64,000 bases of DNA from Plenodomus lindquistii. Its lineage: Eukaryota; Ascomycota; Dothideomycetes; Pleosporales; Leptosphaeriaceae. The position numbers were made by a program, and so were the translations under genes. A model generated the notes under the pieces. That model was not told the origin of the DNA and did no database searches. It was given only the letters and a program-made list of their open reading frames with translations. This document shows, piece by piece, positions 32,951 through 44,139 of this stretch; position 1 is the stretch's first letter, and every line of letters begins with the position of its first letter. Location of the stretch: the NCBI GenBank assembly GCA_025504975.1, contig JANUWI010000019.1:868001-932000 (forward strand), written 5' to 3'.

Positions 32951-33691
32951 ATGGGCGATACGCAAGAACCTATATCGATGACGACACCGCGATTATCCTC
33001 ACCAATGCTCTTCACCTCCGCGGAACTCAAGGCAAACGAAGAATTAGCAATAGCAATACGCGATCTCTGCAACGAGGCATTCTCTCGACACAAAAGCATC
33101 GACACCGAGAAATGGGACATTGAATCCCCGCGATTTCCGAATATGGACATGTTTCATGCAATGCTCACGCCGGAGAGCGTGTTCGCCGTGGTATTCGACG
33201 AGAATGGGAGTTCTGAAAGAGACGCAAAGATCAGAGTGAAAAGTGGTGATAGTGCGCCAGGATCAACTACCGATGCTGCCACGAGATACCGCGGTGGCAA
33301 GGTTATCGCATGCGCAGCGGCCGTACCTTGGAAAGGCGGCTGGTCGAAAGAAGGCGCAGGGACAGAGACGGGGTGGGAGATCAAGACTGTCTGTGTTGAT
33401 GCGCATCCAAATTATCTACACAAGGGACTCGCTGTCCGGTTGCTTGCCGCACTCGAACGATATGTCATGGAGAGGGAAAGATCAAGGCTGCATGCCAAGG
33501 GTGGGAACAATAAAGAAGGGCATGTAGACTTGTGGATCTTAACGGCTGAGTGTCAGAACGGCGTATATTGGCGCAAGAGGGGGTATGAGAAGGTACGGAG
33601 TAAGATTGAGGGAAAGGGAGTGTGGAGTTGTAAGACCAGTTTTGAGATGACTGTTCTCAGGAAACACGTTGTCTTTGATGCTGGATGTTGA
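32951..33691 (+). CDS. GNAT-family N-acetyltransferase
   Basis: 246 residues from ATG 32951 (MGDTQEPISM). The core has VIACAAAVPWKGG (strand 4 region), WEIKTVCVDAHPNYLHKGLA, which holds the acetyl-CoA-binding loop (YLHKGLAVRLL instead of the usual Q/RxxGxG/A), and a late strand with YWRKRGYEKV, the typical GNAT end. A short acidic/basic insertion (DAKIRVKSGDSAPG) sits between. Acceptor unknown. No targeting sequence visible. It lies alone between the ELR-9 area and a SAT4 gene. Confidence 0.8.
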   Translation: MGDTQEPISMTTPRLSSPMLFTSAELKANEELAIAIRDLCNEAFSRHKSIDTEKWDIESPRFPNMDMFHAMLTPESVFAVVFDENGSSERDAKIRVKSGDSAPGSTTDAATRYRGGKVIACAAAVPWKGGWSKEGAGTETGWEIKTVCVDAHPNYLHKGLAVRLLAALERYVMERERSRLHAKGGNNKEGHVDLWILTAECQNGVYWRKRGYEKVRSKIEGKGVWSCKTSFEMTVLRKHVVFDAGC

Positions 33692-34587
33692 TTTTGGAGC
33701 GAAGGCATGATGAGTCATAATGACCAAATTTATTTTCCGGGGTGAGCAAAACTCTTTGGTCTATCGTGCCCAGTAACCGAATCGGCGCGCACCGAGATAC
33801 CTAGATGCGCTGCCCGATATCCCAGTTGACTTGTACCTACCCCCAAGGTCTACTCGAGTCTTCAGTCTTAGCTGCGGTATCAGGTGTGACTGATTGCTGC
33901 AGAAGAAATTCGCAGCTTCCGCACCGATTTCTCCATTGCGGCTCTTGTGTAATGATTTCCTTGATCAATTTGTTCTGTATGCATCGTTGAGAGGACGCTG
34001 AGATATCGTGCCCTACGATCAATGACTGGCACAGCAAAGATTGAAGCTGCAGCGACAGGGGTACGTTGACTCTATGTGGTGTATGGTAGCTTGTATACTA
34101 TACTCATGTGTGTGTGCGCAAGGCTGCCAATATAGGTCGAGTGTATCATAATGTCTGGCGGAGGTGGAATATTCACGAATTAGCGTGACGACCACAGCTT
34201 CCCTGTAGCCTCACATCACTTGCTTAGCCCACGCTAGTACCCCTCAGTGATGATCTCGGTCGGTCTCTATCCATCACATCTTAGCGAGAAATGTGAATAG
34301 AACTCACGGGAACGCTTGTTCTATTGTGGGGAAATACAGCGAATGCATTTCTTTGCGTCATTATCCGTCGTGGTCGTACCACAACGCTGGATCTGGTGGC
34401 TTGAAAGTACACTAACTCCCACATTCAAGAAATTGATCTCGCAATCGTCCTTGGGCAATTCCAGCTGTACAGAACTATCGTTTCCATTTCGCGCGAAGAA
34501 GTCTGTGGCACATTCTCGTGCGAGCCTTCACTTCTCAGAAGACTAGACGTTACTCAGTGACCATACGATGCCCAAAGAAGATGTATC
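33692..34587. other. Intergenic, no gene seen
   Basis: About 900 bp between GNAT and the second SAT4 gene (convergent). Short frames only. Confidence 0.45.
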
Positions 34588-35876
34588 TCATCTTCCTTGC
34601 TGATCAATGATTATTGATGCCAGGCTACCCTCATGATCTTGCGCAAGTTCTTTTCGACTGCCATGCACTTCTGTCCAAAAGCTTTGCATATCCTTTAGTG
34701 AGGCTTCACGCGGCATTTTTCTCGCTGAAGAACTTCCAATAGTTTGGAGACCGAAAGTATTCCCGTCCTGCTTGAGATAGCCCTGTGCGTTGTGCGAAGG
34801 CCGTTTCGAACTGCTACGGGCCGCGCGGAATGAGAATGGCGAAAGAAGGACAAAGACCAAGTATTACGGCTAGCAATTTGTCAGTCCTTATCCCGCCTCT
34901 TCCCGCCTCTCCCAAAGAGAAGTACACGTACCGACAGCTGTTTCAAGCATACCACAAACTGCGAGCCAGGTGCCATCCAGCGGTGCACTACTCTTGACGG
35001 TATTGGCCGTGATCTGTGCAGCACGAAGCATCGCGAGGATAATACAAACCACGCCACTGGCGAAGAGCACTCGAACAGCAGTCTTCTGTCCTCGCGGCAT
35101 TTGTAGGCTCCACATGAGACGCATAGGAAATACAATCACTACGCCTTGTCAGATGCAATCGGGGGTCGATACGGGGCCCATTAAACTTGCAAACAATGTT
35201 GGTCGTCGTATCAGCGGCGTAGGAGTACCACAAACTGGTAGACTGGCGTACGCGGTTGTTGCATCCCGTTCCACCAAGCATACTTGCCAGCGTATCGCAA
35301 GACATGACGAATGCTATGTAGTTCCCCGCGAGAGTCTGTTTATCGTGTGTATCAGCCGACGCAAAAGTTTGGGAGCTGCAAAGGTCTCGTGGGAAAACTC
35401 ACGAAAGCGCAGGAGATGGCAATCAACCACCAGATCCTTTTGTAAATCGGAGACAGTCCGATGATCAGCTTTCTGTACAACAGGAATAACCCAAACTTCA
35501 CTGTCCAAAGAATTGTCCAAAAGAACGACACCGCTGGTATGAACAATGTTCCCAACAAGTGAGCATCAGCAGCAAGTTCGGTATATGGCGGACGAGTTCC
35601 GTGTACCACGTCATTGATCCTTTGTCGAACTGGAGACATCGAGATGTACAACGCACACTGAGAGACGAAGAGGATATCTGCAAAGAACATGCAGATATCC
35701 TCTGCTGCTAGCTTCCACGGTCGGAGGAGCTGCAAAGAAATGCGCCCAAGCATCACAATAGATACAATGGCGATTGATGCGTATGCGACATACAGTATGC
35801 TCAACTGCGTGAATGAGTTCTGGAAAGCATCAGGCTTTTGAGAACGCACTGGAAAGGACATCCTGGAGTAAAACAT
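34588..35876 (-). CDS. Second SAT4-type membrane protein, GC-AG intron, C-terminus out of frame
   Basis: Exons 35876-35403, 35335-35191, 35138-34932 and from 34869. Intron 1 GTGAGT/ACAG; intron 2 has a GC donor (GCAAGT at 35190) with acceptor TAG at 35139; intron 3 GTACGT/CTAG. Reading through gives family landmarks: GGTGCNNRVRQSTSLWYSYA, DTTTNIVLIVFPMRLMWSLQ, MPRGQKTAVRVLF and AVILGLCPSFAILIPRG. That frame stops at 34814 (293 residues). A typical SAT4 tail (GYLKQDGNTFGLQTIGSS) follows in the neighbouring frame down to 34588, so a one-base indel or a truncation is present. About seven helices; probably plasma membrane. Ligand unknown. Confidence 0.72.
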
Positions 35877-36981
35877 GGACAGAATCGATGAATACTCGCG
35901 TACCCAGGAGGAGACTTCGGCGAGGCGAGCTAGGAATGAACGCGGATACGGGATTTTGTCCCGAGGTTGAGAGTACTTTATCCATTAACACTCAATCCAA
36001 TTAGCATATGCGACTGGGCATAGGGATGCCAGAATCCAGAAGCTTCATTTCAACGGACAGTTAAATTAGGAAAAGAGCGCGAAGAATCAAGTTTGAGGGA
36101 GGCACAGCTGAATGCCTGGGCGGGTACTCTTCAGGCGGAAAAAATAAGTCGGAAAACTCTCTTTTATTCCAATGAGACCTTGAACAGCGTTTAAATGATG
36201 CCTGACCAGATCTGTGCCTGACATGTATACGTCTTTTCCGAGGTAAAGAGGAACTTAGAACTGTGATTCTAGGCAGGATGTGTCTCTGCGATTGCTAGTG
36301 GCAGCACCTAGCTGCAATTGTCATTTTCATTGGAGCAAGGACTCGTACCCGAACCAATCCTTCGATGTTTCTTCAATCAAAGCCGGTGGATGAAACCAGC
36401 CGTCAGGCACGCCCATTGACTACGCCGCAGCGCAAAGTATTAACGATAGACGAAAGTCACAAGTCCAGACTCCAGGATCGGCCAACAACAAGAGCGTTGC
36501 GACAGTATTTCATTGCATCCATTGATTCGTCTCTCGTTCGTCGCCGGCAGATACATAAATGATGTGAATGAACTTACATTAGTGATGCAAACAATATGAG
36601 ACCGTCTAGTCATTGATGCTTAATGGTGATTCGCAAAGGATTTGCCAAGTAGGGTAGCGCATGGATCTCGAAGGGATCGAAAGTTGGAGCCTGGTCGATG
36701 ATACCGATTGGATGTATGCTCCTAAATATTGGAATCCTTCAACCCTTGCGGAGGGATCCCCACTTTGCGATTCGCGCCTGAACACGTAACCCGCACATCT
36801 AGCCTTCGAATGTGCCACGACCGTGCAGATGGCTGCAGCCACAGCTTGTTCACGTACATACAACCAAAGATTGTAGCCCGCGCTTTGGCACGAAGGAGCA
36901 GGATTGCTACATCACCCCAACGTCTTAGCCTACTGTTTGATTAACGTAACAAGTCCAAACTTCCACATCTTTACGTCCAAC
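35877..36981. other. Divergent intergenic region, no gene seen
   Basis: About 1.1 kb between the minus-strand SAT4 gene and the plus-strand FAD-oxidoreductase relic. Small frames lack motifs. Confidence 0.45.
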
Positions 36982-38664
36982 ATGAGATTCACGATCTACC
37001 TCGCACTGGGGTACTATGCTCTATTTGCCAGCGTCGCAGCGCAGGCAGTATTTGAGCCCCATGATTTCAATGTCGCAGAGGCGCTCATTGGTAACGCTGT
37101 CAATGTCTCAACAATTCCTCAATTGTCTAGTTTGGCCATCCGATCATCGCCGAAAGCTTGTTCAATCGCTGTGGGTTTCTGATTGCCACGTCCTGATCTG
37201 CTGTTTATATTGACATGCGAACTAGTGTAACTCCCTGAAGACAATCTATGGTAACGAAAAGCTCAGCTCCGCGCCGCCAGCAACATACTGGTCGTCCACC
37301 CATACTGCACCTTTGTTCCGGGAGCCGCGCTTGACGTGTCCACACTCGTATTGATATCTCGACTCACTCAATGTCCCCTTGCAGTAAAAAGCGGTGGACA
37401 TGCTGCATTTCCTGGTGCGTCCAGTATCGAAGGGGGTATTACCGTAGATATGGTCAAAATGAGTCAGCGTAAGCTCTCAGCCGACAACAAGACAGTCGCG
37501 ATCGGGCCCGGTGATAGATGGCTGGACGTTTACAACTATCTCACACCGTACGATCTCGCTGTAGTTGGCGGTAGAGTGAGTTTGAGTACAACATCTCAGC
37601 TCCAGACCTGATGCTAACTTACACAGGCTGCGACCGTTGGTGTCGGTGGCCTAACGCTTGGTGGCGGTATCAGTCACCATACTAACGAGTACGGTCTAGC
37701 TTGCGACAACATTGCTTCCTACGAGCTTGTCACTGCCTCCGGTATCGTCCTATCAGTCACCCAAAAGAGTTTCCCTGACCTTTACTAGGCCTTGCGGGGT
37801 GGGGGCAACACCTTCGGGATTGTGACGAGCTTCAACTACGAGACATTGCCACAGGGATTGATGTTTTACACGAAGTGTGCTGACGACAGAAAATATATTC
37901 CCGCACTCATGGACGCGTTTGAAAGCGCTGTTATTGATGCTGTGAGGGACACAAAAATGGCCCACTTCGTTGCCATTGCAGCCTACGCCGGGATGGAGAT
38001 GGCATCAACTGAATTCGAGTACTTTACTCCACAAGACCCTGCCAATTCACCAAAGATCCTGAAAAAGTACCTTGAGATCCCAACAATGCAGGAAGACACA
38101 CGCAATATCACCTTGGCCGAGACGACGCCCGGTCTGAGCGACAGCATGCTGGCAGGATCTCGAATGACAATGTGGTCTCAAGGATTCAACCTCGACTCTG
38201 AACTCATGAAGCGCATGAGTGACCATTTCTTCGATGTTGCCTCTTCGTTCCGCGCGGTGTCACCAAGTATCACTTTCCAGGCGTTGTCCAAACCTGCCCT
38301 GCAAGCGATGCAGAAGAAAGGCGGCAACTCCCTCGGCCTCTCTCCAGATGACGGCCCGCTCTTCCACGCACTACTATACCTCTCGTGGACAGATCCCGAG
38401 GATGACAAAGCCAACATGGAGGCTGCGAAAGCCTACATGGACGCCTTGGTAGCAATGGCGAAGGAGCTCGGTGCTGCGAACGACTATATATACATGCCAT
38501 ATGCTAGCCCTTACCAACGACCGATAGCTGGATATGGGAACACGAATATGGAGAGGCTCAGGAAAGTTGCAAAGAAGTACGATCCTGCGGAGGTGATCCA
38601 AAAGCTTTCGCCCGGGTACTTCAAGCTCGATGGGAAGGCGCCATACGGTACGGTGATATCGTGA
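36982..38664 (+). pseudogene. FAD-linked oxidoreductase (BBE-like), broken by frameshift and nonsense codon
   Basis: Exon 1 (36982-37170) starts with a signal peptide (MRFTIYLALGYYALFASVAA). Intron 37171-37225. The next exon reads CNSLKTIYGN and YWSS, then the frame breaks near 37290; homologous FVPGAALDVSTLVLISR and CPLAVKSGGHAAFPGAS (FAD-binding region) continue in the adjacent frame. An intron (GTGAGT, CTAAC branch, ACAG, about 37577-37627) leads to GVGGLTLGGGISHHT. The near-invariant PDLYWALRGGG has TAG for Trp at 37786-37788. The C-terminal BBE part is intact to KLSPGYFKL. The family oxidises sugars or alkaloid/polyketide intermediates. TGG to TAG is a transition, as RIP would cause. Confidence 0.8.
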
Positions 38665-38771
38665 ATGATAATGTGATCTGATGTATGACGAGATACTGAC
38701 TTGTGACTGTGATCTTTCCTCATTTTCGATGTTTTGTGTCGTATTAGTTGCTGTAGAGTGACGGCGTTCTA

Positions 38772-40607
38772 TCAGACCATCGAGGATTGGTGCTTTTCGG
38801 TGTTGGTATGGCGTACTTCCAGAACCTCATTTCCATCAAAGCTTTCGGGCTCCGAACTGCTGTTCCCCGGTGCATTCTCACATCCATCTTGGCCCGGTGA
38901 CTCTCTGCGCAACTTTGAACGCTTGATGCCGAATGACACCACGACACCCAATGCGGCTACAATGGTGAAGAAAATCCAGGTTCCTCTGAAGGCGTGGGAT
39001 AACCCATCCCTGACCAAGTCTCGCTGATTGGAGGGCAAATGCGCAACAGCACTGTTTTGGGATATCGCATCGCCACTACCCAATGCATGCGCAAAGTCCT
39101 GTGAAATGCCGGCGTTAATAAACCCATGGGAGCGTGAACGCATTTGCGACTGGAATACGACTTGGCCGACAACGAGACCGATCGCGCCAAAGACCATGCG
39201 TATGAACCCAAAAGATGCAGTGCCTGTCGCAATGTCGGACTCGCGTATACGAGTTTGCAGCGCGATGAGAGGTGCGCCAAAATTCGGTCCAAAACCAATG
39301 CCGACGACGATCAGGATGCCTAAAACCTTCCCAATGCTAGGCGAGGCCGCGAACGAGATTAATAACCCGATTCCCAGGGTCATTAGAACAAGGCCAACCT
39401 GTAAGACCTCTAGGAAGCGGCCCGTTATCTCGATGAGATGCCCAGAAGCAATGGAGACTATCGCCAGCGGTACCGCGATTGCAAGCATGTAGACACCTGC
39501 CATGGATGGGCTCTTCCCGAGCACGATCTGGAAGTACAGGGGCAGGAAGTAAGCGACTGAGTTGAAAACGAGCGCGTCGCATGCACACACTGCTAAGGAG
39601 CTGAGGTTGCTGACGTCTTTGAATATACGTAGTGGCATGATGGGATTTCCACCACGCTTGCTAGTCCACCATTGCGTGAATGGAAATGCGACATAAGCCA
39701 GGCATCCGCAAACGAGGAATGCTATCACGATCGAATCTTGGTAGAATCCAGATCCACCCAGCTGAAGCCCAGCCAGAAACAAAACAGTAGCAAACAGGAT
39801 ATTCAGGGTACCTAACCAGTCCATGGAAGCCAGCCCTTCGATTAGGGCTGCTTTAGGGAGATGAAGATGCAGCGAGAAGTAAAGAGCGATGATCGCGGAC
39901 GAGATTATCGGAATGTTGATGTAGAAGCACCACCTCCATCCGATGTTGTCGGCGAATACGCCCCCTAAGACGGGGCCCAGAGCTGAAGCGACAGCCCATA
40001 CACCACCGAGGATGCCCATGTAAAGCGATCGATCCCGGATAGTGAAGAGGTCGCTGACGCACACATGAACGAGCACAATAACACCACCCCCTCCGATTCC
40101 CTGAATGACACGACCAGCAAGAAGCATCGGTGCATTGATAGCGACTGCGCAGAGGATACTGCCAGCCAAGAAAATGGTGTTCGCCGTCAAGATGACTGAC
40201 TTGCGGCCAAAGATGTCCGATAGTTTGCCCCAGAATGGGACTGAAGCAGCATTTGCGAGGAGGTATGATGAGCCGACCCATACGTACAGGGAGTCTGCGA
40301 TGTGGAAGTCTTGGGATATCGTGGGCAGTGCCGTCGGTATAAGGACTGTATCTAGTGCTGCCAGAAACATCGACAAACTGAGTGCGACGAAAGCAAGCAT
40401 GTTGGATGAGATCAACATCCTCGTTTTTGGACGCATGCAATCCATCAAGCTTGATTTGGTAGTTATGGTGGTCCACATCGATGTTGGACGCTCACGACCC
40501 CTGTCGCCTGCACCGCCTTGTTCGGTTGTTGCGAAGTCCGTCGGCTGGATTAAGGTTTGAGGCGGTGCTCGCGGAATACCAGCATCCGGGATAACTTCCT
40601 TTGCCAT
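38772..40607 (-). CDS. DHA2-family 14-helix MFS exporter
   Basis: Start ATG 40607 (MAKEVIPDAG) gives 611 residues, intronless. The open frame extends upstream to about 40800 without an ATG, with protein-like sequence, so an upstream 5' exon is likely. Motifs: SYLLANAASVPFWGKLSDIFGR (motif A at its end), GRVIQGIGGGGV (motif B) and ALGPVLGGVFADN (motif C), with RWCFYINIP after it. Fourteen helices, cytosolic Ser/Glu-rich tail. Such carriers export toxins, drugs or secondary metabolites with protons. It is convergent with the oxidoreductase relic, 107 bp away, so the two may once have worked together (inference). Confidence 0.88.
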   Translation of the reverse strand: MAKEVIPDAGIPRAPPQTLIQPTDFATTEQGGAGDRGRERPTSMWTTITTKSSLMDCMRPKTRMLISSNMLAFVALSLSMFLAALDTVLIPTALPTISQDFHIADSLYVWVGSSYLLANAASVPFWGKLSDIFGRKSVILTANTIFLAGSILCAVAINAPMLLAGRVIQGIGGGGVIVLVHVCVSDLFTIRDRSLYMGILGGVWAVASALGPVLGGVFADNIGWRWCFYINIPIISSAIIALYFSLHLHLPKAALIEGLASMDWLGTLNILFATVLFLAGLQLGGSGFYQDSIVIAFLVCGCLAYVAFPFTQWWTSKRGGNPIMPLRIFKDVSNLSSLAVCACDALVFNSVAYFLPLYFQIVLGKSPSMAGVYMLAIAVPLAIVSIASGHLIEITGRFLEVLQVGLVLMTLGIGLLISFAASPSIGKVLGILIVVGIGFGPNFGAPLIALQTRIRESDIATGTASFGFIRMVFGAIGLVVGQVVFQSQMRSRSHGFINAGISQDFAHALGSGDAISQNSAVAHLPSNQRDLVRDGLSHAFRGTWIFFTIVAALGVVVSFGIKRSKLRRESPGQDGCENAPGNSSSEPESFDGNEVLEVRHTNTEKHQSSMV

Positions 40608-42821
40608 CCTGTCTCTTAGGATGTTTGCGACCAGGTTGCGGATGGCGTTCACGGGCCGTGAGTGTGCGCTGGGTGAAGAATCGGAACCACTGACTACGGT
40701 CTCTTGGGACTTGCAATGAATGCCGTGTTTGGGGATTTCCGTAAATGGTATAGAATCCTCAGAGTCACTTCGACTAGTGAGTTCGGAGTGAAGTTGGCTG
40801 AATTGTGATTAAAGTGGATGGCGTTGGCTGTGTGGCGAGGTGGTGGTTTTAGTAGTTCCTGCTCCTGCAGAAAACTGCTCCCAGTGCCATGAGGCAAGAG
40901 CATCCGCTTGACGATAATAGCCTGACCCACAACTATGGAGACGCTGCATGCGAACTAGGTTCTATCTTGCTTCTCGGCGATGTGCTGGCGACTATGGTGA
41001 AGAAGGGCCGACCCCGCCGCCTCGATATACTAAAATCGATTTGCCGATCGTATAGTGTGGAAGTCTCAATTTAGAACCCTGAGTTTTGGATCATCGAGCG
41101 TAGTCAGCCTGCAGGTATGATAGTAATAATCACTGTTGACTTGAGACGCTAATTCGTGAAGAGAAGGTGGGCTGACAGCCCTGCCTTCCCATATGCGACA
41201 CCCCTCTGGCACCAGCAGCTTGACCGGAGACTAGATCTGGGGTGCACTAGGCAATTTGGTGTCTTTGGTGTGATTGAATTATCCGCAGCTTTCATAGCGT
41301 ACACGTTACATGGCGCCCCTTACCTGTGTTACGCATGTTGTATCACACGCGGGGTCCAGTCGTGGCTTGCGTCTACGAAGCGTCGAGCCTGGGGTTCCAG
41401 ATAGTCCCTGATTGCCCCCTTTCCGAAGTCGAGGACCCGCGGCTGCATTCACCATGTTGTGGAGCGGACAAAGACTGAAGAGGCATGTGATACACTATCT
41501 CGTGCTCGCGGCGATTAACCCCGTCTGGGGACTCGTTGATCACGGGAAGTCAATCTACTTGCTGTCTGCGCATATGCGCGTGAATGATTTGTAAGTGGGC
41601 AAACCAGAAGTCTGTCGATACCCCATACGCGTGCACTGATGATATGAGACAATGTGAAGACGGGAATGTAGCTCGAGACGATCAAATGGTCGATGTGTGC
41701 ACCGTCTTGTGCGTGAGTTGAGCCTCATAGCCGAATGTCGTGTCACTTCCTCATTCATCTGCTTGCGCATTTTTCGGGAGATCGCGTGGAGCAGCTTACA
41801 CGAAAGCTCACAGCTCGCGCGCCACCGCCGTAAATGTTGAACGCTGAACGTGTGGGTCTCGTGATGTCAAGGCTAATGGAAGTAATTTGTCGGTCACAGT
41901 GGCCGAGCAAGAGCAGGCGGGGATCTGCCCCATTGTTGCGGCTCACTAGTTTGCACGCCGAGCTTTGCTCCATTTACCTATCGGATTTGAGTGGTCGTCT
42001 TCTAATGCGTGAGAACCACAAATATGCGCCTACCTCCACGGCACAGCTCGATCGTCTCGAACAGCGGTGAGCGACACTGTAACCCGTGAGATGGCATGCA
42101 GGCGCTCAGTGACAGATGTGAGACATTTGCGTTGTCACAGCGCTAGAATCCGAGCATGGCGGGAACGTGGAGGTGGAGACAGAGGCTGTCCTTCACTGTC
42201 TGTACGCGACGTCGTACACAGTGGAGCTCAAGCATCTTTCTGGTGGCGCACGGGATCGACACCTCTAGCCTTGCTTCGACGGAGTTCCGTATTGTGAGCG
42301 GAGGCATAGCGACTTTCAGAAGAATCTCATGGGATGATCTGATGTGATTCGATGGGGCTGTGATAAGCTTCCCCGGTCGGAGAGAGCAAAGGTGGAGATT
42401 CCAACAGCTGGGGAACCGGCGCGATCGGGCCGATCAGTCGTAGGTCTTTCCACCACCTCCAATGCCGAAACTCATGTTGATATCACGAGAACACGGTTGC
42501 ATAAGTTGCCGGCATGGCAATCACTATTTATCATCCGCCCTGCCTCATGGGACGATAGAGACCAAGTGCTTAATATCTAACGACCGCATCACGCCGGGGG
42601 ACCATGCGAGTTTTGAACTTTCTTCACTGTGAACATACCTACGGTATGCTAAGAAGTTGATAAGTGATCACAGAGCAAGGTTATGAAATGTCCCTGAAGC
42701 AATGACTGTAATTGAGGTGTGCCCTTCCACTGAGCCTTGCATACCACTATACGAAGGACCATGCCACACTCAACTAGCATCCTGATATGTCGATTGTTTG
42801 AGCCGTAAAAGGTATGGAGAC
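40608..42821. other. Intergenic, about 2.2 kb, no gene seen
   Basis: One of the largest gene-free stretches outside decayed repeats. Many short frames on both strands; none has a motif, intron logic or signal peptide. Sequence complexity looks ordinary. Confidence 0.5.
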
Positions 42822-43181
42822 TCAACTCTTACAGACTACGCAGATGGGGTGGACAATGCGCGACTCAGCGCCTTTTGTGACCAATGCATGTCGAGCATCA
42901 CTTTCTCCATCGGCCAAGCTAATCTTTACCGTCTCTCCCGCCTTCACCCTCACGCTTTTATTACTACTTTCAATAGTCATCTCACACTGCGCACCCATAT
43001 CATCAGGGAACACTCCCTCACCGTAGACATTTACTGCTTCGTCCTCTCTCAAGGGTTTATCATCAGGGTGCTGCGACAAGGGTTTGATGGAGGGAACTTT
43101 GATGCAAATGCCCATGTTGGGTGAGACTTTGAGAGGGAGCAAGAGGGACAGGATGAAAGGCCGAGCTACCGAAGGTCGCAT
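42822..43181 (-). CDS. Small secreted protein candidate
   Basis: 119 residues from ATG 43181. The first 20 or so residues look like a signal peptide (MRPSVARPFILSLLLPLKVS). The mature part is about 98 residues with four cysteines (GIC, AQC and a CxxC-like ICVVC near the end), an acidic middle (HPDDKPLREDEAV) and SNKSVRVKAGETVKISLADG, which looks like beta-strand sequence. The family is not recognised. The open frame continues upstream to 43235 but without an ATG. Size and cysteines fit an effector-type or wall protein (inference). Confidence 0.5.
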   Translation of the reverse strand: MRPSVARPFILSLLLPLKVSPNMGICIKVPSIKPLSQHPDDKPLREDEAVNVYGEGVFPDDMGAQCEMTIESSNKSVRVKAGETVKISLADGESDARHALVTKGAESRIVHPICVVCKS

Positions 43182-43325
43182 TGCGGAAACAATGAAGGGG
43201 CGAATTTTACAACTCTGATGCGAGTCCAAAGACAATAGATTGCCTTCGACAAAGATGAATCGTACAATGAAGCCTCCAGTGTAAACGTGACGCTACTTCA
43301 AGCCTTGTAGATGCAAGCCATCCAA

Positions 43326-44139
43326 TTAGATCGTCTTGACAGGTCCTCCCGGTGCCGTATAGTTTACCTGCCCCGCATTCACCCTCCAGAGCTCCACCAG
43401 CACACCATCCGTATCATCAGGGTTATAAGCGCCTGGCAGGCCCACTCCAGTCGGCAGACTCTTGGTTCCACTTCCACCAACCTTGATCTGCACACAGGCA
43501 GGGTAGAACTGCGCGCCCATCCTCGTACCCGCAACATGCAACCCCAAGATTTCGTGTCGGAGTAGGTACTCGCCTGGTTTGAGACCAGCGGGGATCGTGA
43601 CGGTCCAGGCGGCGCCTTGCTTGGCGAGGAAGTCAGAGCCCCACGGCGGAGACTTTGTGGTATCGTATGCCATTTGGTCGAATTTGACCCAGGGCGTGCC
43701 GGTGCTGCCGCTGAAAGTGGAGCATGAGGTACCGCACGACGCGAGGTAGTTCATAACAGGGCCAGAGTGAGATGAGCCCCACTGATCCCATTGGAGTTTG
43801 CTGTAGCGTTGAGCGTCAATCGAAGCGCTCAGAATTTAGTTGCAGCACCAGAGGCCAGACGTACACTTTGTCCCCAGGTACCACGGGGATGGTTCCCTTG
43901 GATGGAATGTTACCACCAGCATTACACGTGATATTGACGGTCGTGAAGTCTGGCACGGGGCCAAGGTCCTTGACACGACGAGCATACCGCGTGGGTTCGG
44001 GCGTGACATAGTCGTCTTGACCGACTTGCCACGCAAGGTATGGAGCTCCACCGTTGATGGAAATGCTCTTCAGGTAGCCGTGCGCGGACACCGTAGACGC
44101 GAGGCCCATGAGGGCGAGGGACAGGGCAGGAACGAACAT
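43326..44139 (-). CDS. AA9 lytic polysaccharide monooxygenase (former GH61)
   Basis: Exons 44139-43865 and 43800-43326 join at phase 2 (GTACGT/ACAG), 249 residues. Signal peptide MFVPALSLALMGLASTVSA leaves His20 as the mature N-terminus (HGYLKSISI), the first ligand of the copper histidine brace. The second His is in WGSSHSGPVMNYLA, and the axial Tyr in GAQFYPACVQIKV; HEILGLH is also conserved. The enzyme oxidatively cleaves cellulose or related glucans outside the cell. It has no CBM1. It lies 145 bp upstream of a small secreted protein gene on the same strand. Confidence 0.93.

Noticed and set aside
40608..42821. Search for a metabolite backbone gene beside the DHA2 exporter
   Set aside because: No PKS, NRPS, terpene or DMAT motif found in any frame.
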